Below, piece after piece: positions 32,040-39,809 of a stretch of DNA of 64,000 bases. Origin of the DNA: Streptomyces sp. LBL (GTDB taxonomy: Bacteria > Actinomycetota > Actinomycetes > Streptomycetales > Streptomycetaceae); the NCBI RefSeq assembly GCF_029893585.1, contig NZ_JARXYX010000045.1, forward strand, positions 1 through 64,000, written 5' to 3'. Position 1 is the first letter of the stretch. The number at the start of each line of letters is the position of its first letter. The notes beneath the pieces were generated by a model. That model had not been told where the DNA came from. It ran no database searches and worked only from the letters and a program-made list of their open reading frames with translations. The position numbers and the translations under genes were made by a program.

Positions 32040-32509
32040 TGGGAGACCCCCCGCCAGGAGTCGCTGTCATCAGCGAGCAGTCCTTGCACCGCTCGCAGCG
32101 CGATGTGCGCGCTCTCTGTCTCTTCCTGGAGATCAACACGAGAGGGAACGTCCAGTTCGGGGTCACCGAAGCGGATCTCAGGTTCCATCCGGCGCTCCAT
32201 GGTCAGCTTCAGTGCTGAGTTGCGCGTCGCGTACATGGTCTCTGCCAGTGTGAGGAGGGCCTCGCGGATCAGCTCGATGCGCTCGTCGCCCGTGTACGGG
32301 ATCACGGAGACATCGTTCCTCCCGAGTGGTGGCAGCTCAGTCTCCGCCAATCGGGATGCCCGCTCGTTGTACCTCCCCTCCTGCCGAAGGTCCTTCTCCG
32401 AGACTGCGCGCCCGTGCCGAACCTCCTGGTCCAACTCTTCAGCCAGCTTCGGCAACTCTTCTCTCAGTCGCGCCATGATCGCTTCGTACCGGTCGTAGTC
32501 GACGGCCAC
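32036..32509 (-). CDS. Uncharacterised helical protein, partner of the PD-(D/E)XK-like protein
   Basis: 157 residues from GTG 32509 (GGAGTGGGGGA upstream). It is mostly helical and charged: YDRYEAIMARLREELPKLAE and the following AVSEKDLRQEGRYNER suggest an N-terminal coiled coil. A second helical part (GDERIELIREALLTLAETMY) follows, then an acidic tail (LLADDSDSW). No enzyme motif or signal peptide. The stop overlaps the next start by four bases. GC is lower than the backbone. It could be a sensor, regulator or antitoxin-like partner. Confidence 0.65.
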   Translation of the reverse strand: MAVDYDRYEAIMARLREELPKLAEELDQEVRHGRAVSEKDLRQEGRYNERASRLAETELPPLGRNDVSVIPYTGDERIELIREALLTLAETMYATRNSALKLTMERRMEPEIRFGDPELDVPSRVDLQEETESAHIALRAVQGLLADDSDSWRGVSQ

Positions 32510-32526
32510 GCGTCCCCCACTCCTGC

Positions 32527-32652
32527 TGCAGTTGCCGGGACTCTACTCATGTCGAGTGACAGTCGTGTCGGCCTGCGGAGCAGACGCGGAGCCCCGCTTG
32601 GCTGGACCTCGGATACCTCGACCGCCGCCGGTATCGCTTCCCGGCAACTGCA
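32527..32652. repeat. 14-bp inverted repeats spaced about 100 bp
   Basis: TGCAGTTGCCGGGA at 32527-32540 and its exact complement at 32639-32652. They lie between the island operon promoter and the tRNA terminator. Confidence 0.6.
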
Positions 32653-32660
32653 ACCACCAA

Positions 32661-32700
32661 CGTCGAAGGCCCCCGCAGCAAGCTGCGGGGGCCTTCGACG
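32661..32700 (-). terminator. Terminator of tRNA-Ser(GGA)
   Basis: CGTCGAAGGCCCCCGCAGC pairs with GCTGCGGGGGCCTTCGACG, a perfect stem of over 15 bp just downstream of the tRNA on the minus strand. Confidence 0.85.
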
Positions 32701-32722
32701 TATTGCCCGGTGAGAGCAATGG

Positions 32723-32807
32723 CGGAGGATACGAGATTCGAACTCGTGAGGGGTTGCCCCCAACACGCTTTCCAAGCGTGCGCCCTAGGCCACTAGGCGA
32801 ATCCTCC
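32723..32807 (-). tRNA. tRNA-Ser(GGA), island attachment gene
   Basis: Minus-strand cloverleaf with acceptor GGAGGAT/ATCCTCC, discriminator G, loop CTTGGAAAG region giving anticodon GGA, long variable arm (TTGGGGGCAACCCC) and T-loop AGTTCGAATCT. CCA is encoded directly after (32720-32722). Its 3' half is copied at 26957-27010 and 28672-28725, so it is the integration target of the island. Confidence 0.95.
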
Positions 32808-32880
32808 GCGGCAAACAATACAAGACGTTGAGGAGTGCTCGCGAACTCGTTCCCCCCGCTCAGATCCTGTAGCCTTGGCG

Positions 32881-32967
32881 CAGCCCCTCACGCGGCGCTA
32901 TCTGACTGAACTCCCCCAGGGCCGGAAGGCAGCAAGGGTAGGTTGGCTCTGGCGGGTGCGTGGGGGG
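32881..32967 (+). ncRNA. ffs: Signal recognition particle 4.5S RNA
   Basis: The apical consensus GGGCCGGAAGGCAGCAAGGG (32929 on) identifies bacterial SRP RNA. Outer arms CCCCTCACGC and GTGCGTGGGG pair. TAGCCT at 32870-32875 is the -10. It binds Ffh and targets membrane proteins. It lies between tRNA-Ser and dnaX, as in other actinobacteria. Confidence 0.93.
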
Positions 32968-33045
32968 CGTCTGCGTTGCCGGTGCCGGAGGGCAGTGGCC
33001 GACGGGCGGAGCCCGATGTCAGTGGGCGCCTATAACCTCGTAAGC

Positions 33046-35592
33046 GTGTCGTCTCTCGCGTTGTACCGCCGCTATCGCCCGGAGTCGTTCGCCGAGGTCA
33101 TCGGGCAGGAGCATGTCACCGACCCGCTGCAGCAGGCGCTGCGGAACAACCGGGTCAACCACGCGTACCTGTTCAGTGGTCCGCGTGGCTGCGGAAAGAC
33201 GACCAGCGCACGCATCCTGGCGCGCTGTCTGAACTGCGAGCAGGGGCCGACGCCCACGCCGTGCGGCGAGTGCCAGTCGTGCCGCGACCTGGCGCGCAAC
33301 GGCCCGGGGTCCATCGACGTCATCGAGATCGACGCCGCTTCGCACGGCGGTGTGGACGACGCGCGCGACCTCAGGGAGAAGGCCTTCTTCGGACCGGCCG
33401 GCAGCCGGTACAAGATCTACATCATCGACGAAGCCCACATGGTCACGCCGGCGGGCTTCAACGCGCTCCTCAAGGTCGTCGAGGAGCCCCCGGAGCACCT
33501 CAAGTTCATCTTCGCCACCACCGAGCCCGAGAAGGTCATCGGGACCATCCGGTCGCGGACCCACCACTACCCGTTCCGGCTGGTGCCGCCGGGGACGCTT
33601 CGGGACTACCTCGCCGAGGTGTGCGGGCGAGAGAACAGCCCTGTCGAGGACGGCGTACTGCCGCTGGTGGTGCGCGCGGGCGGGGGCTCCGTACGTGACT
33701 CCATGTCCGTCATGGACCAGTTGCTGGCCGGCGCGGGGGCCGACGGTGTGACGTACGCCATGGCGACTTCGCTGCTCGGGTACACCGACCGCTCGCTCCT
33801 CGACTCCGTCGTCGAGGCCTTCGCCACCGGTGACGGCGCTGCCGCCTTCGAGGTCGTCGACCGGATCATCGAGGGCGGCAACGACCCCCGGCGGTTCGTC
33901 GCCGACCTGCTGGAGCGGCTGCGGGACCTGGTGATCCTCGCCGCCGTGCCGGACGCCGCCGAGAAGGGGCTCATCGACGCCCCCGTCGACGTCGTGGAGC
34001 GGATGCAGGCCCAGGCCGGCACGTTCGGCGCCGCCGAGCTCAGCCGCGCCGCCGACCTGCTCAACCAGGGCCTGACCGAGATGCGCGGCGCCTCCTCGCC
34101 CCGCCTCCAGCTGGAACTCATCTGCGCGCGCGTGCTGCTGCCCGCCGCCTACGGCGACGAACGCTCGGTCATGGCTCGCCTCGACCGTGTCGAACGGGGC
34201 GTGAACTTCTCCGCGGGTGGCGGCGCCCCCGCCATGGGGTACGTGCCCGGGCCGGAGGCGCACGGGGGAACGGGGGGGATGGGCACACCGGTTCCGCCCG
34301 TACCGCTGCCCCCGTCCGGTAGCGGGGCGGCTGCGGCCCGGGCCGCGGTGCGGGCTTCGGGTGCGCCGGGGGGTGGCGGGCTCGGAAGTGGCGCGCCGGT
34401 CGGGCAGGGCGCGCCTGCGGGTGGCCAGGGCATGGCTCCGGGGTACGGCGGAGCCTCGGGGCAGGGCGCCGCCGATCAGGCCCCGGCCCCGGATCAGGAC
34501 CAGGACCAGCACCAGGCCCAGGTCACGCCTGCCGGGGCGGGCGTCGGTGCCAGTCCTGGTCAGGGCGCGGCTGCCGGTCCGGCTGGCTCTACGGGGTCAC
34601 CCGTCGGCCCGTCTCCCTCTCACCCCGGCGACGGACAGCCCCGGCAGCCCCGGTCGCCGGAGCAGCCCCAGCCCTCCCAAGCGACGCCCACCTCCGCCAC
34701 CCCTCCGGTCGCCGCAGCCCAGGCGCCCGGCGCCTGGCCCACGGCGGCGGCCCCCGCGGGCGGCGCTCGACGGCCCGGTGGCTGGCCCACGGCCGCTCCC
34801 GCGGGCGGTGGCCGCCCCGCGGCCGCACCGAACCAACCCGTGTCCGCACCCGCCCCCGCGCACGCCTCCCCGGCCCCCGCTCCGACCGCCGCACCCACAT
34901 CCGCGGCCTCCGCCGCGTACGTGCCCCCGGCCGGCGGCATGGACCCCCGCATGCTCTGGCCGAACATTCTCGAGGCGGTCAAGAACCGTCGCCGTTTCAC
35001 CTGGATCCTGCTCAGCCAGAACGCCCAGGTGACCGGCTTCGACGGAACCACCCTCCAGCTCGGCTTCATCAACGCCGGTGCCCGCGACAACTTCGCGAGC
35101 AGCGGAAGCGAGGACGTACTGCGGCAGGCGCTGGCCGAGCAGTTCAACGTGCAGTGGAAGATCGAGGCGATCATCGACCCGTCGGGTGGCGGCTCGGCAC
35201 CGCCGACGACCGGCGGCCCCCCCGGCTTCAACAACGGCGGAGGCGGCGGCACCGGCTACGGCGCGGGCGGTGGAGGCGCTGGTGGCTACGGTGGAGGCGG
35301 TGGAGGCGGTGGTGGTTACGGCGGCGGTGGAGGTACGGCCTCCGAGCGCACGCCCCCTCCCCAGGGCGCCTCCTCCGCGGTCCTCGCCCCGTCCCCGGCA
35401 TCCTCCGCTTCCGCGGCCGCTCCTGCCCCCGCCGCCCAGCGGTCCTCCCCTGAACGCCCGCCCCCGGTCTCTCCCGAGGACGACACTGCCGAGGACGACG
35501 ATCCCGATCTCGACGAGTCGGCCCTCTCCGGCCACGAACTCATCGTCCGGGAGCTGGGAGCGACGGTGGTGGAGGAGTTCACGAACGAGTAG
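33046..35592 (+). CDS. dnaX: DNA polymerase III subunit gamma/tau
   Basis: 848 residues from GTG 33046 (leaderless, TAACCT seven bases upstream). The AAA+ clamp-loader core has the Walker A GPRGCGKTTS near residue 45, a zinc module (CLNC, CGEC, CQSC), Walker B YIIDEAHM and sensor/SRC TIRSRTHHYPFR. Residues about 390-650 are a P/A/G/Q-rich linker, then a C-terminal tau-like domain (MLWPNILEAVKNRRRFTWIL). A Gly-rich GGGGYGGGG stretch near residue 750 and an acidic end follow. It loads the beta clamp and holds the replicase together. Confidence 0.95.
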   Translation: MSSLALYRRYRPESFAEVIGQEHVTDPLQQALRNNRVNHAYLFSGPRGCGKTTSARILARCLNCEQGPTPTPCGECQSCRDLARNGPGSIDVIEIDAASHGGVDDARDLREKAFFGPAGSRYKIYIIDEAHMVTPAGFNALLKVVEEPPEHLKFIFATTEPEKVIGTIRSRTHHYPFRLVPPGTLRDYLAEVCGRENSPVEDGVLPLVVRAGGGSVRDSMSVMDQLLAGAGADGVTYAMATSLLGYTDRSLLDSVVEAFATGDGAAAFEVVDRIIEGGNDPRRFVADLLERLRDLVILAAVPDAAEKGLIDAPVDVVERMQAQAGTFGAAELSRAADLLNQGLTEMRGASSPRLQLELICARVLLPAAYGDERSVMARLDRVERGVNFSAGGGAPAMGYVPGPEAHGGTGGMGTPVPPVPLPPSGSGAAAARAAVRASGAPGGGGLGSGAPVGQGAPAGGQGMAPGYGGASGQGAADQAPAPDQDQDQHQAQVTPAGAGVGASPGQGAAAGPAGSTGSPVGPSPSHPGDGQPRQPRSPEQPQPSQATPTSATPPVAAAQAPGAWPTAAAPAGGARRPGGWPTAAPAGGGRPAAAPNQPVSAPAPAHASPAPAPTAAPTSAASAAYVPPAGGMDPRMLWPNILEAVKNRRRFTWILLSQNAQVTGFDGTTLQLGFINAGARDNFASSGSEDVLRQALAEQFNVQWKIEAIIDPSGGGSAPPTTGGPPGFNNGGGGGTGYGAGGGGAGGYGGGGGGGGGYGGGGGTASERTPPPQGASSAVLAPSPASSASAAAPAPAAQRSSPERPPPVSPEDDTAEDDDPDLDESALSGHELIVRELGATVVEEFTNE

Positions 35593-35616
35593 CGGGCCCT
35601 CGAGCCGGACTCGTTG

Positions 35617-35693
35617 CCCGCAGCCCGCAGCCCGCAGCCCGCAGCCCGCAGCCCGCAGCCCGCAGCCCGCAGCCCGCAGCCCGTTGCCCGCAG
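35617..35693. repeat. Heptanucleotide tandem repeat (CCCGCAG)n
   Basis: About eleven copies of CCCGCAG, with one CCCGTTG variant, fill the gap just after the dnaX stop codon. Confidence 0.92.
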
Positions 35694-35794
35694 CCGACAG
35701 ACAGCCCGCAGCCCTTGTCCTTGTCGGCCCCTCCTTGGAGGAACCCACAACCGACCGCCCCCCACCCCTTCGGAACCCCGCACAAAAACCCCGT

Positions 35795-35800
35795 TAGGCT
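35795..35800 (+). promoter_or_regulatory. Leaderless -10 of purD (TAGGCT)
   Basis: TAGGCT lies six bases before the GTG start of purD; no ribosome binding site is present. Confidence 0.55.
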
Positions 35801-35806
35801 GACCCC

Positions 35807-37084
35807 GTGAAGGTCCTTGTCATCGGCGGCGGTGCCCGCGAACACGCCCTGTGCCGTTCCCTGTCCCTCGACCCCGACGTCACCGCGCTGCACTGCGCCC
35901 CCGGCAACGCCGGTATCGCCGAGGTCGCCGAGCTGCACCAGGTCGACGCCCTGGACGGCGCGGCCGTCTCCGCGCTGGCCGCGGAACTCGGCGCCGACCT
36001 GGTGGTCGTAGGCCCGGAGGCGCCGCTTGTCGCCGGGGTCGCCGACGCCGTCCGTGCGGTCGGCATCCCCGTCTTCGGCCCCTCCAAGGAGGCCGCGGAG
36101 CTGGAGGGTTCGAAGGCATTCGCCAAGGACGTCATGGCGGCGGCGGACGTTCCCACCGCTCGCTCGTACGTCTGTACGACCCCAGCGGAGGTCGAGAGAG
36201 CTCTCGACGCCTTCGGAGCGCCGTACGTCGTGAAGGACGACGGCCTCGCCGCCGGCAAGGGCGTCGTGGTGACCGGTGATCTCGAGGCGGCGAAGACACA
36301 TGCCAACGCCTGCGAGCGTGTGGTCATCGAGGAGTTCCTGGACGGCCCCGAGGTCTCCCTCTTCGCCATCACCGACGGCGAGACGGTCATTCCCCTCCAG
36401 CCCGCCCAGGACTTCAAGCGCGCACTCGACGGCGACGAGGGCCCGAACACCGGCGGCATGGGCGCGTACTCCCCGCTGCCGTGGGCGGACCCGAAGCTGG
36501 TGGACGAGGTCATGCAGACAGTCCTGCAGCCGACCGTCGACGAGATGCACCGCCGCGGCACCCCCTTCTCCGGCCTGCTCTATGCCGGTCTCGCGATCAC
36601 GTCCCGCGGCGTACGGGTCATCGAGTTCAACGCCCGCTTCGGCGATCCGGAGACCCAGGTCGTCCTGGCCCGTCTGAAGACCCCGCTGGCCGGCGTCCTG
36701 ATGGCCGCCGCCACGAGCAACCTCGCTGACCTGCCGCCCCTGCGCTGGAGCGACGAGGCCGCGGTCACCGTGGTCATCGCCTCGCACAACTACCCCGGCA
36801 CCCCGCGCACCGGCGACCCGATCACGGGCCTGGACGAGGTGGTCGCCGAGGACGCCCCGCACGCGTACGTCCTGCACGCGGGCACCCGGCAGGAAGGTGA
36901 CACCGTCGTCAGCGCGGGCGGCCGCGTGTTGACCGTGACGGCGAGCGGCAAGGACCTCTCCGAGGCCCGCGACCGCGCGTACCGGGCCGTCGACCGCGTC
37001 CGTCTCGACGGTTCCCAGCACCGCACGGACATCGCGGCGACGGCGGCGGGGTTGGGGACGGGGACGGGGACGGCACAGGCGTAA
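35807..37084 (+). CDS. purD: Phosphoribosylamine-glycine ligase
   Basis: 425 residues of the ATP-grasp fold. It joins glycine to phosphoribosylamine, step two of IMP synthesis, using the product of PurF encoded 17 kb away. Motifs: MKVLVIGGGAREHAL at the start, YVVKDDGLAAGKGVVV in the ATP-binding domain, and the signature RFGDPETQVVLARL near residue 280. GTG 35807 is leaderless. It ends in a G/T-rich tail (GLGTGTGTAQA). Confidence 0.97.
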   Translation: MKVLVIGGGAREHALCRSLSLDPDVTALHCAPGNAGIAEVAELHQVDALDGAAVSALAAELGADLVVVGPEAPLVAGVADAVRAVGIPVFGPSKEAAELEGSKAFAKDVMAAADVPTARSYVCTTPAEVERALDAFGAPYVVKDDGLAAGKGVVVTGDLEAAKTHANACERVVIEEFLDGPEVSLFAITDGETVIPLQPAQDFKRALDGDEGPNTGGMGAYSPLPWADPKLVDEVMQTVLQPTVDEMHRRGTPFSGLLYAGLAITSRGVRVIEFNARFGDPETQVVLARLKTPLAGVLMAAATSNLADLPPLRWSDEAAVTVVIASHNYPGTPRTGDPITGLDEVVAEDAPHAYVLHAGTRQEGDTVVSAGGRVLTVTASGKDLSEARDRAYRAVDRVRLDGSQHRTDIAATAAGLGTGTGTAQA

Positions 37085-37493
37085 TCCTCGCCGCTCGGGA
37101 TCCTCACCGTCCGGGATCCTCACCGCACGGGATACTCCCGTCCGCGAAACTCGCCGCCAGGGATCCTGACTGCCCGAGGTCCTCACGCCCCGGCGGTGGA
37201 AAATCCGGACGAACTCCCCGCCGCCGATAAACCCGACAGGCCCCGAATCCGTCTCAGGATTCGGGGCCTGATCCTTGCTCTCCGTCATCCACCTTTCCCC
37301 AAAGCCATTCCATCGAGTGACCGATGCCCCATCCGGCTGACGGGGGCCGGGACCCCAACTAGGGTGCGGCGCAGGCTTTCCGGCACTTGGCCCACCGGCA
37401 TTGCGATGTCAGTGGTGGGTGCCACAGTGGGGGAGTGAGCAACGCCAGGAGAGCCAGACAGCCAGGACAGCAGGGAGGGGGTGTGGTCCGGTC
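37085..37493. other. Gene-free region after purD
   Basis: It holds CGGGATCCTCACCG-type direct repeats (37093-37170), the terminator at 37237-37270, and a TAGGGT hexamer near 37360. No further gene is seen. Confidence 0.55.
37237..37270. terminator. Terminator after purD
   Basis: CAGGCCCCGAATCC pairs with GGATTCGGGGCCTG, a 14-bp perfect stem. No T tract follows, as is common in Streptomyces. Confidence 0.75.
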
Positions 37494-39527
37494 GTGACCG
37501 GTATGGGTGTGGAGGCAGGCGCGCAGGCCGCGAGGCACCGGGCACTCGCTGTCCTGCGCATCCGCGGCCGGGCGTCGGCCGTCGCGCTGCTGCCCGCGGC
37601 CATCGCCGTGGTGCTGCTGGCCGGCGGTGTCACGGAGCACCTGGTGGGCCCCGGCTGGGACGCGGCCCGGTGGGTGACGGCGGTGGCCGCCGTCCTCGTC
37701 CTGCTCGCTGCGGGCGCCATCGCCCTGGTGGTCTCCCGCGCCCGTCCCGCCGTCAGCCCGACGGTCCGGATCGCCGAGGAGTCGGCGCCCGACCTGTACC
37801 GCTTGGTGCGCGACCTCGCCGACCGGCTCGACGTGCCCGCCCCTTCGGCCATAGCGCTCACCCCGGACTGTGACAGCTGGCTCGAGGACCGCACCCACCC
37901 GGCCCACGGGCCGCCCGTGCGGGAGGGCCAGGACGAGATAGCGGGTGTGCACAGCGCCCACCGCCGGCCCACCGCCGCTCCCGTGCTGGTCATCGGCTCC
38001 CCGTTCCTGTGGTGGATGCGCGTCGGCGAACTCCGCGCGGTCCTCGCCCCGGTCGTCGCCGGTACGGGACCCTCGGCGCACCCCGACATAGCGGCGGCCC
38101 GCCGTTTCGTACGAGGCCTGGACGCGGCCGTGGCCGTGGCCTCCACCCCCGGCCGCGACCCCGTGAGCCGCACGGTGCTCGCGGGCGTCGGCTGGGTCGC
38201 CCGGCTTCTGCTGCGCAACTGCCGCGGACATGCCGCCGAGATGGAGCGCGGGGTAGCCGCCGTGGCGGCCGAGCGTGCACAGGCTGTGGATTACGGCCTG
38301 CGGATCGTCGCCCAGGAGCAGGTGGGCCTCGCGTACGCGGGCTGGGACCGGCTGCTGACGAAGGTCGCGCTGCCCGCCTGGCGCATGGGCCGCTGGCCCT
38401 CCCGCCTGGACGCGGGCGTCGTCGCGGCGCTGACCGAGTTGTCCCGCCGGGACCGGCTGGCCGAGGGCTTCGCCTCCCGGCTGGGCGAGCGCCCCGCCTG
38501 TGACCTGCTGGAAGAGCCCGGCGCGGTGGACGAGGCGGCCTCGCTCCTCGCCGCACGCCTCTTCCATGGAGGACCGGCGGAGTCAGGTCCGGACTGGTCG
38601 CCGGTGGACTGGCAGGAGTACCCGGACGAGGTCGTCGACCGCAAGTGGCGCACGGACGCCGCCCGCCTGCACCGCACCCTCGACACCCTGGGCGTCCGCC
38701 GTTCCCCCGAGTCTGTGTCCCCGGCCCTCGTCGCCCCCACGCTGGCCCGGATCATCGACCACCTGACCGACCCGAACCCCCACCCCGACGGCACACCAAC
38801 CGTGTCGGACGGGGCCTGCCGCCTCGACGCCGACACCGACGCGGCAGCGGCAGCGGCTGCCGTCACCCAGGCCGGGGCGGAAGCGGAGGGCCACGCCAAC
38901 CCGGACGACGACTACGGCGTCGTACGCGACGAGGTTCCGGGCAACCACACCGCTGCACGCGAGGACGCCCCGGGCGGCTACACCGCCGTATCCGACGAAA
39001 CTCCGCGCGCCCACGCCGACGCCGACCACCACGACGACCCCCACGACCCCCACGACCCCCACGACCCCCACGACCCCCACGATCAGGACGCCCCCCGGGA
39101 CCTCCCCCCCGGCAGCGATCGCGGTGCCGTACTCGCCGCTCGGCTCAGTGCCGAGCTCGCCCGGGAAGAGGCGGCGGCCGTCCCGCGGGGAGGCGCGGCC
39201 CAACCCGCACCCGGACAGGGCAGCCCCGACACGGCCTTCTGGGACGACGGCATGCTGACGCTCTTCCCCCAGCAGCCGCCCCGTACCGGACGGGAACTGC
39301 TCGCCGACCACGTCACCGCGATGGTGTGCTGCGCCGCGATCGACAACGCCGGCGCGACCCCGGGCCTCGACTGGCTGGACGGCCCGTCGCTCATGGTCAA
39401 CGGTGAACGGACGAACGACCTGGCCTCCCGCGTCCTCAGCCTCGTCGAAGACGGCAATCCGACGCCCCTGCGGGCCTGGCTGATCGAATCAGGCATACGC
39501 CCGGAAAAACCGGTTCGCCTCGGCTGA
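37494..39527 (+). CDS. Membrane protein with degenerate M48-like peptidase domain
   Basis: 677 residues from GTG 37494. Two N-terminal helices (ALLPAAIAVVLLAGGV, WVTAVAAVLVLLAAGAIALV) lead to a domain like M48/HtpX peptidases (ESAPDLYRLVRDLADRLDVP, then VLVIGSPFLWWMRVGELRAV). Where active enzymes have HExxH the sequence reads LAPVVAGTG, so zinc ligands are lost. A long C-terminal half includes a (DPH)5 repeat (39041-39080). It sits between purD and purC as in related genomes. Probably a structural or scaffolding membrane protein. Confidence 0.7.
   Translation: MTGMGVEAGAQAARHRALAVLRIRGRASAVALLPAAIAVVLLAGGVTEHLVGPGWDAARWVTAVAAVLVLLAAGAIALVVSRARPAVSPTVRIAEESAPDLYRLVRDLADRLDVPAPSAIALTPDCDSWLEDRTHPAHGPPVREGQDEIAGVHSAHRRPTAAPVLVIGSPFLWWMRVGELRAVLAPVVAGTGPSAHPDIAAARRFVRGLDAAVAVASTPGRDPVSRTVLAGVGWVARLLLRNCRGHAAEMERGVAAVAAERAQAVDYGLRIVAQEQVGLAYAGWDRLLTKVALPAWRMGRWPSRLDAGVVAALTELSRRDRLAEGFASRLGERPACDLLEEPGAVDEAASLLAARLFHGGPAESGPDWSPVDWQEYPDEVVDRKWRTDAARLHRTLDTLGVRRSPESVSPALVAPTLARIIDHLTDPNPHPDGTPTVSDGACRLDADTDAAAAAAAVTQAGAEAEGHANPDDDYGVVRDEVPGNHTAAREDAPGGYTAVSDETPRAHADADHHDDPHDPHDPHDPHDPHDQDAPRDLPPGSDRGAVLAARLSAELAREEAAAVPRGGAAQPAPGQGSPDTAFWDDGMLTLFPQQPPRTGRELLADHVTAMVCCAAIDNAGATPGLDWLDGPSLMVNGERTNDLASRVLSLVEDGNPTPLRAWLIESGIRPEKPVRLG
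39041..39083. repeat. 9-bp tandem repeat (GACCCCCAC)n
   Basis: Five copies of GACCCCCAC encode a DPHDPHDPH run in the disordered part of the M48-like protein. Confidence 0.9.
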
Positions 39528-39716
39528 ACGCCCGCGCCTCTCTCGGATCCCCTCATTCCACTTGCGGTCAGTTCGCAACGAACAGTGACAGCGTGTGTGC
39601 CTAATGTGATGTGCTGGGACCGATCGCGCACACGGTAAGGGCTCGCGACATATGACAGGAACGCGTCAGGATGCGGCAAGGCGTGGCAGGGCGCCGCAGG
39701 AACACGACACACGCCA

Positions 39717-39752
39717 CGCGCCAAACACGCGCCAAACACGCGCCAAACGCCA
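39717..39752. repeat. 11-bp tandem repeat (CACGCGCCAAA)n
   Basis: Three copies of CACGCGCCAAA lie in the gap upstream of the 39810 gene. Confidence 0.85.
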
Positions 39753-39809
39753 CACGCGCACACCGCACACCAAACATGCGCCAACGGGGGCACCAGGGAG
39801 GGGAGCGTC

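Noticed and set aside
35617..35693. Possible CRISPR array
   Set aside because: The units are contiguous heptamers with no spacers and there are no cas genes. The same applies to the other arrays in the window.
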